From Benincasa hispida (Eukaryota; Streptophyta; Magnoliopsida; Cucurbitales; Cucurbitaceae), in the NCBI RefSeq assembly GCF_009727055.1, contig NC_052350.1, positions 31,100,789 to 31,164,788 on the forward strand: a stretch of 64,000 bases of DNA. The letters run 5' to 3'. The notes below the pieces were generated by a model, which had not been told where the DNA came from, searched no databases, and saw only the letters and a program-made list of their open reading frames with translations. Made by a program: the position numbers and the translations under genes. This document shows, piece after piece, positions 13,301-23,008 of the stretch (position 1 is its first letter; the number at the start of each line of letters is the position of its first letter).

Positions 13301-16300
13301 TGAGCGCATAGAGCATAATCATTCATTCATTCATTCATAAACAACGCAAAAGATAAAGATAGATAACAAATTTAATACTACAAGTTTATGGCATTGTTGC
13401 TGGGGACATGAACTTTACATATTCATCATCAGTAGTGCATAAGCGATACATAACATACACAACACAACATTACATTTTTATCGTTTACATCGGTCGAGAT
13501 CAACCATCGAGATTTAGTTTAAAAAAAAACTTTTTTTTATCTTATCGATTGTTTTGGCCCTTTCTCGATAGACTAAAGACCAAGATTCTAATATTTTTTC
13601 TAAATATTATATAATATACCCAAATCTTATATATTTTCAATTTTTCTCCAAATTTAGTTATCTTTACCAAATATTATATCAAAATTTTTAACCCAATTCT
13701 AATTTCCAAATCAATTTACCTATTATTTTTAAATTTTAAGAAATATTAAATTTTTCAAAAAAATTAATGGAAAATTTATAAAATTTTGATATTAATCTTA
13801 ATATCGAAATTTTATATATTTTCCATATCTTACCTAATATTTTTTGCAAAATTTAATCTTCCCAAAATTTTAAAATCAAAATGAATCATCCATCTGAAAA
13901 AATCTAATTGGTAAATTCATTTGGAAATTTAAAAATTCTTATAATTGTGGAAACAATAATTGGCCAAAAATTATGTAAGAATTGAATATATATTTGGTAA
14001 AGATGAACAAATTTGGATAAAATTTGAAAATATATAAAATTTAGTATAAGATTTGGGTATATCCCATAATATTTGAAAAAATTAGTAAAATCTCGGTATT
14101 AAATCTGGCGAGATGTACTAAGAAAGGCCCAGAATGCCTAAATAATCGATAAGTTAGAAAAAGTTATTTAGGCCTAAATAATCGATAAGTTAGAAGGCCT
14201 AAATCTGGCGAGATGTACTGAGAAAGGCCAGAAGGCCTAAATAATCGATAAATAATCGAGCAAGTGCTTGTTGAATCCCACCTTGGTCCACAAATTGAGG
14301 TTTGGCCGTAGATGGACTCAATTGGGGCAAGCAGTGGCACCTTTGAAAAGGAGGTGGTATATCCTGAAACGCATTGACACCAATAAATTTGAATTTATTA
14401 TTTTTTTTCTGCCTAATTGAAAGCTTTATTTCTTTGTTGAAGAAACCATTGCCTCCTAGATATGTTGCTGCGAAGGTGGTAAACCATGATTGTTAGTAAA
14501 TATGCCTATTGGCGTTGGAGTTTCCCCTATTTCATTAATCAATGAAATGTTTCTTATAAAAACATGATTATTATCCTACAATAGGAAATGTGTAGGACTA
14601 CAGCCATTCTCTGTGCACAATGTGATGTAACTATGGGGCCTATTGTAACTAAGCTGTGATTGGTGCAGAGGGCACATCTAGAGAGTATATAAAACTCTTG
14701 AAATTTGGTGATAGGTATGTTTTTGGTGTTGTAAGTTTAGAACTCTTGAATTTTTTCTTAGGATGTATCTTTTGAAGCTGTTTGAATCAACTGGATTCTT
14801 TATTGAAAGTGGAAAAAAACTATTGCAGTTTTGGGATGGTAGCTAATGAAAAATTGAACCAAGGCTTGGTGAGGTGGAGAAAATCAAGGAGCTGGGGTAG
14901 ATTTGAGAAAAGTTCCACAAATGGTGGTAAAGAAGTTGGAATGTATTTGGTATGCACAGAAAGGATTGATTGCAGTGGAGACAGCTTAGGACCATCATGG
15001 GAAGACACTTTGGCCTTTGGAGTAATCCTCATGAGAGTGGTTGAAGAAAGAGAGAGGCAGGAAAGAAAACAGATGGAATAGTTTCCAGAACCGATATGTG
15101 CTGAGGTAAACTGGAGATCAGAATGGTGACAATGTAGTGAATCACACTTATGACAACTTAGAATTTGAAAGGTGTTGTGTTATGGACAGATGGGGAAAGA
15201 TCAATCCAAAGCTAGTATTGCCACCTGAGTCAACGACCATTCCCTTGCTGTTACAGGAATATAGGGAGTTTTGCTTTTGCTAATGCTTATTTGTTGTAGC
15301 CTTGGGAGGAGGGATATATGTATCTAGAACCCTAGTCCCTTGAAAGGGTCTTTGTGTAAATCCATTTTTCTTTGTTTATTCTCCCTTGAGTGATTTGGTA
15401 TTTTCCTTGTGGTAGGTGAAAATTCCAAAGGTTAATTTTTTGTCTGGCATGTTCTCCATTTAAGAAAAAACACTTTAGATAGGATTTGAGGAGGGTGCCC
15501 AATTTGATGTGTCGTTGTGTTGCATCCCTTGTAGGAGAGCAGTGGAGGATCTTGGTCATTCTTTGGGGATGTGCTTTGCTTATGCTGTATAGAGTTGTTT
15601 TTGTAGGAGGTTGGCATAGATTTGGCCTGACATAGAGGTTGTAGAGAGATGTTTGAGCCTGCGGAGCGATCTCGCCATCCTCCTTTTTGTACCATTGTAT
15701 GGGGACTTTGGGGAGAGAAAAGACCATAGACCTTTTAGAGGGTTTGAAAGGCCTTCGAGTCTGAGTAAGGTTTGGTTTTGTATTAGGTTAGGTTTGACGT
15801 TGTCCTTGTGGGTGTCCATTGTAATTATCTATAAGGTCTTATTTTGTTGGATTTGAAGTCAGAGTTTGTAGGTTGCCCCTCTTGTGGACTCTTCTTTTTG
15901 TATGCTCTTGTATTCTTTCATTTAGTCATTATTAAAAAAAATAATAAATAAGAAAAAGGAATGTGGGGACTGCCAACTAGCGAAGTATTTTGCTTTGCTG
16001 CCTGTGTGCTGTTACCACTTACAACCCATGCCAATTCCCAATAGAATATGGGAAGGCGTTTCTTGTGCTTTTATTGAAAGCTTGCTAAATCAGACGTGTA
16101 CCCCTTGAACATGGTGGGGGTGGAAGTTCGTTTAAGCCTGTCCATTTCATTCATACGATATTCTTTCATCTTCTTAATTTGTTATGGTTCTTATGTAACT
16201 TTCTTCTATTTTATTAGAAAATTTAACTAAGGACATTGTTTCATATTACATGCTTTTCAGAAGTATAAGTTTGCTTACAATGATGGAAGTGGCAAACAAC

Positions 16301-18912
16301 TGAACAAGAAATTTTTTGCTTTTCATATTGTTATAATGGTATAATTAAATAATCAAATTGACTTAAAATTGAAAAAATTTATCTTATCCTAAGGAGGAAG
16401 AAGACTCTCATGCTTACTCATCAAATCCATTTTTTTCATGAGAAAGCCTTCATTATACTGCTTTTTCAATTAGGTGGTATAAATATATTTTATATTATCT
16501 GTCTTTTATTTGAAATGTCGTTTAATCTATTCTATTTGGGAAATATTACTTTGAAACATTATTCATGCTTTCTGTCTTAAACCACCTAAAAATCATTTCT
16601 GTAGGCAACAAGATGTTCGAGCAATGGAGATCGATAAAGTAGATATGCATTTGTCATTTCGTCCTGGTGACGTTGTGAAAGCTCTTGTTGTATCCTTTCT
16701 GCCTGAAATTCCTCTGTTGCATGTTCATAAAGGATGCAAAGGACTTGTTTGGTAGATTTTTGGTGCAGAATTCTTCATTTGTCACACATGGTCAAAGGAT
16801 CATCTTGTTTAGGTCAAATAAAATCTTAGACCTTAAAACGTTTAGAATTGTGTAGCAGGTCCTTGAACTGTAAAAGTGTTTAATCTCTGAACTTTGCTGT
16901 CTTATAGGTCCCTTGAACTTTTAAACGGTCTAATAGGCTCCTGAATATTCAATTTTGTTACTAATAGATCCATACCTTATTAGATGTTTTTTAAATTCAC
17001 CAACCTATTGAACACAAAATTAAAAGGCCAAAGTTCTGGGTTTGTGTTGCTTGAACCTATATTCATGAATTTAAAAAAAAAAAAAATCACTAGTTCATGA
17101 GCCTAGTACATATGGACTTGAAAGTTTAGGAATTCATTAGACATTCTTAAAGTTAGTAAACCTATTAGACATAAAATTGAAAGTTTAGGAACTCATTAAT
17201 TACTTCATAAAGTTGAGGATCTATTAGACAAAATATTAAAAATTTAGGGTCTAAACTTGTAATTTAACCATCATTAAAATAGGTTTAAGCTAACGGGAAA
17301 TGTAAGCAACAACTAGTTCTTCCCACCATAAACTAGAATTATAAGAAACCAGCAGTATCCATAGTTGTTTGTAAAATTGTGCCATTGGAGGGCCAAAGAT
17401 TGCTAAATAAAAAAAATGTATCTTGAAAACTGAAATGTTACCAGGTGTCTCTTCATATTATTCTCAGTTCTTTTTCTTGCGAATTATATTTCATCATTTT
17501 TCCTGATCATTTTTCACACTATTCTTGGAGGTTTTGATTTGTGTGCATTTATTTCTTACCCCAAATTTCCTTGACAAGTTCTCTCCGAAAGCTTTCTCTT
17601 GGAGATGCAAGGGCCTATCATCTATCAACTGCAAAAAATGAACTCGGCGTGGTCTCTGCAGAGAGCACAGCAGGTAAGACTAACGGTACTTTTGTGAAGC
17701 CTAAAAAGTTATTGTTTCCTTTCATGACATTTAAAGTAATCGGTATTCCTATCTTTCAAATTCAATCGAATAGGACAGCAAATTAATCATTAAAAGCAGA
17801 GTTCCGCTTGACTTGACCATGAGAGTGCTCAAACATATGCATAGAACCCTAGATATTCTTAAAGACATTGGCAAAAAATATTAATATTAATCTCAAATTT
17901 CATTTTAAGTTCCAATTTTTTGAAATAAAGGCGTTTGACATTAACCAAGTATAGGAGCATCGTGTAAATTCTTTCTGGTATGTTAGCACTTTGAATGTTC
18001 TGTTATTACTTGATTATGAATGAATAGTGATCCCCATAAGCATTCCTCTTACTGAAAATGCCCATTATTTTTACGATCGAATACATTCTATTTACTTGGT
18101 TTCTACTGCTCTTGCTTTCATGAATCATATGAACTAGTCTTGTGTACTTAGTTCCTCACTTGAAAGGGTTTGTTGTAACAAGTGTTTTGAAAGACGCTTT
18201 CAGGCATGTGCCGCATGTGCCTAGGTGTTAGGTTAGAGAAGGCGTGTGCCTTGAGGTTTTTTTATTATTAGAGAAACTTTCATAATGTTAAGTTTTAATG
18301 AGATTTCATACCTAAGTAAACCAATATTTTTATAAAATACAAAGTCTACCTAAAATATTAAAATTTGATTTTTTTTTTTTTTTACGTGTTAGGGACTACA
18401 ATTTTGAAAATACAAGGACTAAATTGTTGCATACTAAAGTTCAAGGACTAAATTGTTACAAAATTGAAAACATAGGGACTAAATTGTTACAAATCAAAGT
18501 TCAAGAGGACTAAAAGTAACTTCATTCAAGTTTCAATTTTATGAAATAAAGACATTTGACATTAACATACATGTATAGGAGCATCATGTAAATTCTTTAT
18601 GGTATTTTAGTACTTTGAGTCTTCTGCTATTACTTGATTATGAATGAATATTGACCTCCATGGACATGCCTCTTATTCAAAATGCCAACTCTTTCTACGA
18701 TCAAGTATGTTCTATTTACTTTTTTTTACTGGTCCAGCTTTCTTGAATTATATGAACTAGTCTCGAGTTCTTCATTTGAAAGGGTTTATTGCGGTTGATT
18801 GTGTTTGAATGTAATTTTAGGTGCAGTGATGGTTCCCATAAGTTGGACAGAAATGCAGTGTCCATTAACAGGCCAAATTCAGCAAAGAAAAGTAGCCAAA
18901 GTTGGAGGATGA
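4318..18912 (+). CDS. CSL4: Exosome complex component CSL4 (3' five exons; partial)
   Basis: Coding exons are 4318-4392, 9671-9759, 16605-16689, 17592-17673 and 18821-18912 (stop TGA). All have GT-AG borders and phases that join without a break into 140 residues. CSL4 is the S1/zinc-ribbon cap subunit of the RNA exosome, acting in 3'-5' RNA processing and decay in nucleus and cytoplasm. Visible family signatures are [15 protein letters not shown], the S1-domain stretch [11 protein letters not shown] to [42 protein letters not shown], and the C-terminal SWTEMQCP...QRKVAKVGG that ends plant CSL4 proteins. The N-terminal part (about 50 residues in relatives) is not in the window, so exon 1 lies left of base 1. 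The introns are about 5.3, 6.8, 0.9 and 1.1 kb. The first two are swollen by transposons, yet every exon is intact, so the gene is probably functional. Confidence 0.93.
4675..5060 (-). mobile_element. probable LINE 3' end, minus strand
   Basis: It begins on the left with an A-run (about 4681-4697) preceded by TTTCATTGAG, the mirror orientation of an ordinary LINE tail context. The minus strand then carries a short open stretch ([17 protein letters not shown]) that looks like decayed LINE coding sequence. The assignment rests on layout and is weak. Confidence 0.35.
5110..5270. repeat. GGGTGTTTGG-initial MITE-like segment
   Basis: The stretch starts GGGGGTGTTTGGCCCATGG and continues with TTTGGGCACTTGG, phrases seen at the ends of short non-autonomous hAT/Harbinger-type elements in plants. 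No matching right end was found because a minisatellite follows directly. Confidence 0.35.
5277..5800. repeat. degenerate GATC/CGTC-rich minisatellite
   Basis: About 520 bp are built from diverged units of roughly 24 bp, with approximate consensus TGACCGTCGACRACCGATCG. Repeated words are GACCGTC, CGATCG, TCATGA and GATCGTC. The tract is much richer in CpG and GATC than its AT-rich surroundings. It lies inside a CSL4 intron. It has no open frame with protein-like content. Confidence 0.7.
5835..6350. repeat. imperfect ~205-bp tandem repeat (2.5 copies)
   Basis: Three successive pyrimidine-rich starts (about 5845, 6042 and 6255) share the order TTTTTC-CTTCCTCC-TTTTCCCTT-ATTTCTCATT-CTTCC-TTTTCAC. 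The first two continue into similar stretches (TCTAGGA, GTGT.AATTATGCT, GGTCACTAG). The third is cut short before the LTR that follows. Divergence is high. Confidence 0.5.
6368..7997 (-). mobile_element. solo LTR, Athila/Tat-type (family A), with target duplication
   Basis: The 1,630-bp unit runs TGTTCGG...GCTATCA and is flanked by GAATG (6363-6367) and AAATG (7998-8002), a 5-bp target duplication with one change. On the minus strand it starts TGATAGCTCTTAAAAGAGG and has the typical order of an Athila/Tat LTR, ending with the CTGTGGTTCGACCTCGTACTCGCC module near its 3' end (about 6470-6500 on +). The central part is packed with GCAACGCT/AGCGTTG words. No internal region is present, so it is a solo LTR left by recombination. 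It sits in a CSL4 intron. Related copies are at 26400-29467 and 30866-31735. Confidence 0.75.
8003..8540. other. CSL4 intron, AT-rich, no feature seen
   Basis: AT-rich intronic DNA with a weak internal similarity: two stretches of AAAAAAAGATAA followed by AACTTTGTTA near 8050-8110 and 8160-8240. No coding sequence or recognisable element. Confidence 0.5.
8560..8893 (+). mobile_element. LINE 3' end
   Basis: A short open stretch with the LINE C-terminal flavour ([15 protein letters not shown]) runs into a T-rich trailer and the tail ATCTATCAATGAAGTAG, TATCTTATAAACCAAAAAA. Same family ending as at 4180-4208. Confidence 0.55.
8925..9240 (+). mobile_element. LINE 3' end with reverse-transcriptase C-terminus remnant
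   Basis: In one frame from about 9000 it reads [19 protein letters not shown], resembling the conserved end of plant LINE ORF2 proteins (WCSLS...). A T-rich trailer then leads to TTTATCTATGAAAAGTG and an A/G-rich tail. It is immediately adjacent to the previous LINE tail, so two truncated copies landed side by side. Confidence 0.6.
10267..10309. repeat. 43-bp direct repeat, left copy
   Basis: It reads CGGTTGAGATCAACCACCGG then ATTTAGTTT and an A-run ending ACTTT. It matches 13491-13533 in 40 of 43 positions and brackets the Athila-like remnant. Confidence 0.8.
10308..13092 (+). pseudogene. Athila/Tat-type Ty3/gypsy gag-protease-RT remnant
   Basis: The gag core is at about 10308-10680 ([35 protein letters not shown]). 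A CCHC zinc knuckle ([13 protein letters not shown]) is at about 10899-10938. A Gln/Asn/Ser-rich linker runs to 11563. The pre-protease region is at 11640-11955. The protease active-site region at about 11940-11960 is destroyed: after LCDL the frame shifts and stops, and the rest resumes as [10 protein letters not shown]. The protease tail ([10 protein letters not shown]) is near 12180. RT begins at about 12650 and reaches [12 protein letters not shown] and [18 protein letters not shown] before it is cut at about 13092. The catalytic YxDD half of RT, RNase H and integrase are missing. There are at least eight stops. The order and the ILGRPFL motif fit the non-chromodomain Athila/Tat clade. Confidence 0.88.
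13120..13485 (+). mobile_element. Athila/Tat LTR 3' end with primer-binding-site-like leader
   Basis: Straight after the truncated RT comes a CGCA-rich stretch starting GTGTTCGACCTCAGG, typical of the 3' part of Athila/Tat LTRs. At about 13388-13409 follows TGGCATTGTTGCTGGGGACA, which looks like the conserved leader/PBS segment of such elements after C-to-T decay at CpG sites. So a 5' LTR end is fused downstream of an RT fragment, an order that cannot arise by simple insertion of one element. Confidence 0.5.
13491..13533. repeat. 43-bp direct repeat, right copy
   Basis: Partner of 10267-10309 with three mismatches. It also forms the outer left edge of the fold-back element that follows. Confidence 0.8.
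13534..14160. mobile_element. fold-back / long-TIR MITE-like element
   Basis: The left arm (about 13540-13690) and right arm (about 13980-14156) are inverted copies. Both contain CTTATCGATT, then a GGCCCTTTCT-like stretch, TATACCCAAATCTTATA, ATATATTTTCAA, TCCAAATTT and CATCTTTACCAAATAT-like words in the same order on opposite strands. The middle is AT-rich and noncoding. The whole could fold into a hairpin of roughly 150-bp arms. The superfamily is not determined. Confidence 0.65.
14100..14256. repeat. short tandem array at the fold-back element's right end
   Basis: The words CCTAAATAATCGATAAGTTAG and TCTGGCGAGATGTACT.AG are repeated in alternation (three and two times), so the outer end of the right arm has been duplicated. 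Confidence 0.6.
14500..14562 (+). mobile_element. LINE tail
   Basis: The ending CATTAATCAATGAAATG, TTTCTTATAAAAAC is the same as the tails at 4180 and 8870, but only a short 3' stub is recognisable. Confidence 0.45.
14780..15360 (+). pseudogene. retroelement-derived fragment, probably Ty3/gypsy
   Basis: An open stretch of 99 codons (14782-15081) has no motif I can name. After a stop, the same strand at about 15180-15280 reads [18 protein letters not shown], which resembles the segment just before the zinc finger of gypsy integrases. On that basis it is a decayed pol fragment. It lies in the second CSL4 intron and has no splice-site context suggesting a host exon. Confidence 0.4.
15440..15945 (+). 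mobile_element. LINE 3' end with A-rich tail
   Basis: A GT/T-rich trailer ends in GTATTCTTTCATTTAGTC followed by ATTAAAAAAAATAATAAATAAG, as in plant LINE tails. The T-rich trailer precedes the A-run, so the element is on +. No intact ORF. Confidence 0.5.
16840..17275. repeat. diverged internal repeats in CSL4 intron
   Basis: Phrases such as CCTTGAACTTTTAAA, AGGAACTCATTA, CCTATTAGACAYAAAATTGAAA and AAGTTTAGGAAYTCATTA recur four or five times with changes. This fits an old tandem or nested short repeat. No coding potential. Confidence 0.5.
17897..18176. repeat. ~275-bp direct repeat, copy 1 (CSL4 last intron)
   Basis: It matches 18519-18794 in order: TTTGACATTAAC, TATAGGAGCATC.TGTAAATTC, TTACTTGATTATGAATGAAT, TACGATC.A, ATATGAACTAGTCT, TTGAAAGGGTTT. 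Roughly 80-85% identity by eye. Confidence 0.75.
18177..18518. mobile_element. insert between the two intron repeats
   Basis: About 340 bp separates the two copies. It includes a GCATGTGCCTAGGTG-type stretch common in plant short repeats, a T-run near 18370, and three diverged copies of AGGGACTAAATTGTTACAAA. No transposon ends identified. Confidence 0.4.
18519..18794. repeat. ~275-bp direct repeat, copy 2 (CSL4 last intron)
   Basis: Second copy of 17897-18176. It ends 26 bp before the last CSL4 exon, so the branch-point and acceptor region of that exon lies just outside the duplicated segment. Confidence 0.75.
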
Positions 18913-19250
18913 CTTGCTTAACTGAGACAACGCTGTTCCTTTTTCTTTTTTTCCAATATCATCTTATTTTTCTTTTCATTTTCAATACTAGTTTCTCATT
19001 TATAATGTCGAGTATCGAGTTTAGAAAATTGCACATTGAATTATGGTAATTGTATACCATTTAGAGGGGTCCTTAATTTTCATATGGTATTGTTGATTCA
19101 GGATAGGAGGAAGATGATTATTATTGTAACATTTATTTTGTATGATCGAAAATATATAAGCAGTTTACCTAACTGTATTATATAAAGGAGGGATATCTTC
19201 TAATGTTGTTATACATTCTTACTTACTAATCTATCTCTATTCATTCTCTC
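18913..19250 (+). other. CSL4 3' flank / probable 3' UTR
   Basis: T-rich sequence follows the CSL4 stop, with several AATA/TATAAA words that could serve polyadenylation. The exact end cannot be read. No other gene seen. Confidence 0.5.
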
Positions 19251-19259
19251 TATATTAGG

Positions 19260-19549
19260 AAAATTGCATGGGTAGCAAAAAACCATAAAAGGGTATAGCA
19301 ATAATTTTCTAAAATTGTACATATAGCAAAAAAGAAAATTAAATCCAGATTTTTTATTTTTTTAACTTTACGATTTTATCCTATTTACATGGCAATATAT
19401 TTGGTATATCAATCAATTGATATGCTTTGTTTAAAGAATATCATGTATACAACTTATAATTGTGTTATGCTCGAGTTTTATTTTCAACATTTTCATAAGA
19501 TTTACTAGTGTATGAGTTATTTAATTTGTATATTTAGAAATATATAATA

Positions 19550-19604
<55 letters not shown>

Positions 19605-20456
19605 TATCATTTAGAAGATATTTAAGGGTTGTTTGGTTTAAGTTTTTAAAGATGTCTAGAAATTAAGTTTGGGAATAAGATTGTTGAAAATAAAGGATGA
19701 TTTATTTCTGTACATAGAATTTATCAAAATTTTGTGGTACTAAATTAGCGTTGTGTTTTATTATAATAATAATCATGGACACCTCTATAAAATTTTGATA
19801 GATTAATTGATAAAACAATAAATTCAATTCAAAGTTTTGAGTAAAATTAATTATTAACTATCAAATAATAATATTAATAAAGTTATTAATTACAAATATT
19901 TTGTAAAGTGTAATTTATAATTAAAGTTACTTGATAACATATTTGATGTATCAGTTTGATGAATTTATATAAATATGTTGTATTAATTAATAAAATAATG
20001 AAAATTAGTTTAAAAACTCAATATAACATTTTGTGATTAAAAATAATGAATTATAATTATTCAATGATGAAACTAATTATACTTATTAAAAATAATCTCA
20101 TAAATAATAAAATAATAAATTAATTAACTACATATATAATTTATTAATGAATTAATAGTATTAATGCATGTTTATTATATAATTAATTTCTTTATTTATG
20201 AATATGGAGTAGTTAAATTCAAATATTATAATTTAAAATTTAATATAATTTTTCTAAATTATAAATTATATTCATATATTAATTAATATTAATAATATAA
20301 AATAAAAAGAATAAATTCATGTATTAAAAAGGGAGAGAATGTACATCAAGAAAACACATACTTTTGGATGGATATTATCCATGGTATAAAGGAATGCATG
20401 AGAATAACTTATTCTCATGCTTAAAGCTTCAAAACTTGTACCAAACAAGGGCATAT
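19260..20456. other. AT-rich intergenic DNA with possible MITE start
   Basis: It begins GGAAAATTGCATGGGTAGC and CATATAGCAAAAAAG, a phrase family also seen near 55110-55170, so a short MITE-like element may start here. The rest is very AT-rich with a dinucleotide run. No gene seen. Confidence 0.4.
19554..19597. repeat. (TA)22 microsatellite
   Basis: Uninterrupted TA dinucleotides for 44 bases, followed by a short imperfect continuation. Confidence 0.95.
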
Positions 20457-23008
20457 TGTCACATCCCGTCTCGTGCCCGCACTCTTGAGCCCGAGAAGAG
20501 GTGTGAAGGACTGCAGATACCACCCTTTTGTGATACCTACTCCCATTTGAACCTTTTTAATATACTGAGTAAACTTTAAGTCAAGGAGATAATAACAATT
20601 GATTTATTAGGCCATTTATTATAACAATGTAACTTTTATATAACTCCAAGACTTAACCACAAAGTTTACAACAACAACGTAAACAATCCCCCCCCTCCCC
20701 CCCGTCCCGAAGTGTAATTGTGGCTTATGGCAGACCTTGACCTTAGCAGCACCTTGGAACTCCTCACCTTTCGCTACCTGGGAAGAAAAACATGAAAGAA
20801 AAGAATGAACTTCACAAAGCTCAGTGAGTGGTAGGCAATTTCTAGAGTCTATTTCAACTCATAAATAATAAGCATATCATGAACGCTTACTCTTATATTC
20901 AAACCTCAGCTTCGAGTGGGTCTGTTCTCAACTCTATCTACACGAACGGTAGATAGCTAAACTGATAACTACTTAGAATGAGTCTATTCACTACCTACAC
21001 ACACGGTAGATAGTTAACTAATATTAATCATGAATGCTTACTCTGTTGTATTCCCTTTTGTTCCCAATGTCTCCTATGTGCACATAGCTCCCCGCTCATA
21101 GGCTCAGAAGCTAGGCCCGTCGGCCCTCTGACCATCCCATACGAGGATCCTTCCACAGGCTCAGGAACTAGACCTCTTGGTCCCCTGACCATCCCGTGAG
21201 GTTCTGCTCTTGGACTCAGGAACTAGGTCTATTGACCCCTGACCATCCCGTTTGCATATTCTCATTCTCATGCTATTTACTCATTCATAACGTAGGCATA
21301 GACAATTAACTCTAAAATATATGCTTAAGACTTAAAGGAAATTACCACTCACCTTGGTAAGGTAGGAATCTTCCTTTCTAGAAGTTCCTTGATCACCTCG
21401 GGCTCCCTTTTGAATCCTAAAATCCAGATTCAATTTTCAGCTCATATTACTTATAGTTCTAGGCTTTATCTCGAGTTACTTCCTTCTACAAATATGCTCT
21501 AAAATGTATCAGGAATCTTACCTTAAAATCTTAGCTCAAAACTTCTTGTGGTTTGGCTAGAAATATCACAAAATCAAGACTGGCCCAAGCTTACTCGACA
21601 GCTCGACCCTTCTGTCTTTTCCTCATTCTCCAGCCCGATTCCCTAGAGTTTCTTCTCCGGCAGCCCTACCATGAAAACTAGACTTACGTAGATTTCAGGT
21701 GGATTTGGAATCACTCCAAACGCACGAGTATTCTGGGAAAACTCCTCGTCCCAAGTTGATGCTACTTCCAGACCTTCCTGTCCGACGACATCTCCTCCTC
21801 TTGGAACTTCATGACCAATGCATGGTCTTGCTACCAATGCATGTGTTCTTCCATCAACGCATAGTCTTCTATCAATTAGTCCTCATACACTCTTCTTAAT
21901 GTCCTTTGAGTTATAATCTGAAGAGAAGTCTTTGGCCTTATTTATAGGCGTCCAAAATCTCTCCAAAGCCGACACCTCCTACTTGGCCGCATGTCCAAGT
22001 GTCCTTTCCTTACACTATTAACGCAACCTTTACATCATCGCAATCCAAGGTGTCTTGCTCCCCTTTTACCAACACATAGCCCTCAATTTTGCATGTCTTC
22101 TTGTGCATCCCACATCCATTTCTTAAGGCCTAAGATTTCTCCCCAACAAGCCACATTCCCGATGACGACCTTGAATGCATCCATCCAATCTCCTATGCAC
22201 CCATCTACCGCAAAGCATCCATTCACTCTCTATGCGTTCATCCACGTCATATGTGTCCATCCAACTTCAATATGCGTCCATCCGGCTGGCGCAACACAAC
22301 TTATGTCCGGACACTACCATTGCACATGCATCCATCTATCTTTGCGCTCTTGTGGTTCTTTAAATCTCAACATAACACCTTCAAGCCATTGCCGCCTAGA
22401 ACCTTTCCCATATGCGACTATTAGCCTCGGTTGTGCCATTTCTAATTAACGCAACCTACCTTGTGCATCCCATTGATGCAACTTGGTCACATATGCTAGA
22501 TGCTCGCAAGGCTCATCCTTGGCCGCATGCCTTCTACCGCATAGCTTACCTTTGCCCTATGCGCTCAACTAGAAGTATGACCAACCCTCTTCCACCGCAT
22601 ACTATTTGCTCAAGCCTTGTCCTATGCGTCCACATGCCTCAGATGTCTCGACACATAGCACATCACCAATGCATAACAACCTTTGGGTCGACTTGGTTCT
22701 CAACTCAACACCTCATGGTATAGCTCACCATCGCTTAGGCTCTTGCTAACGTATCCCTTATGACCAACGCATGCATGTCCTTGTTGCTTATCAACGTCCG
22801 TAGTCTCTTGCTCTAGACCAATGCAACCAACCTCATGAACCTTATTACAGCAAGCCTTAGCAACGCAAGGACAATTCACCATGCGTCCACCATAGCTTGT
22901 TTCATCGCCTAGCTCATCCTTTAGCAAGGTTGCCGCATAGCATCATCACATAGTGTTGCCGCATACCATCGCGTAGCATCGCCGCATCCCTCGCGTAGCA
23001 TCGTCGCA
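20457..23008 (-). mobile_element. Ty3/gypsy LTR, minus strand (long, with TATA-like box)
   Basis: The left end reads TGTCACATCCCG, a common gypsy LTR terminus. Minus-strand reading gives the order seen on + at 57911-59986: CTCACTGAGC, then a pyrimidine tract and CAGGTAGC. A TATTTATAGGC (about 21940; CCTATAAATA on minus) could be the LTR promoter. Right of it, the U3-like part is filled with CGCAT/GCGTCCATCC words, ending in a short tandem array of CGCATAGCATC-like units (about 22930-23008). The right border is cut by a copia-type LTR. An odd C-run (CCCCCCCTCCCCCCC) lies near 20690. Confidence 0.6.

Noticed and set aside
14782..15081. A CSL4 exon or separate host gene
   Set aside because: It does not match CSL4, whose exons join without it, and adjacent sequence resembles gypsy pol.
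22000..22725. His/Pro/Ser-rich frames of 100-150 codons
   Set aside because: They arise from CGCATCCATCC-type repeats in the U3-like part of a minus-strand gypsy LTR.
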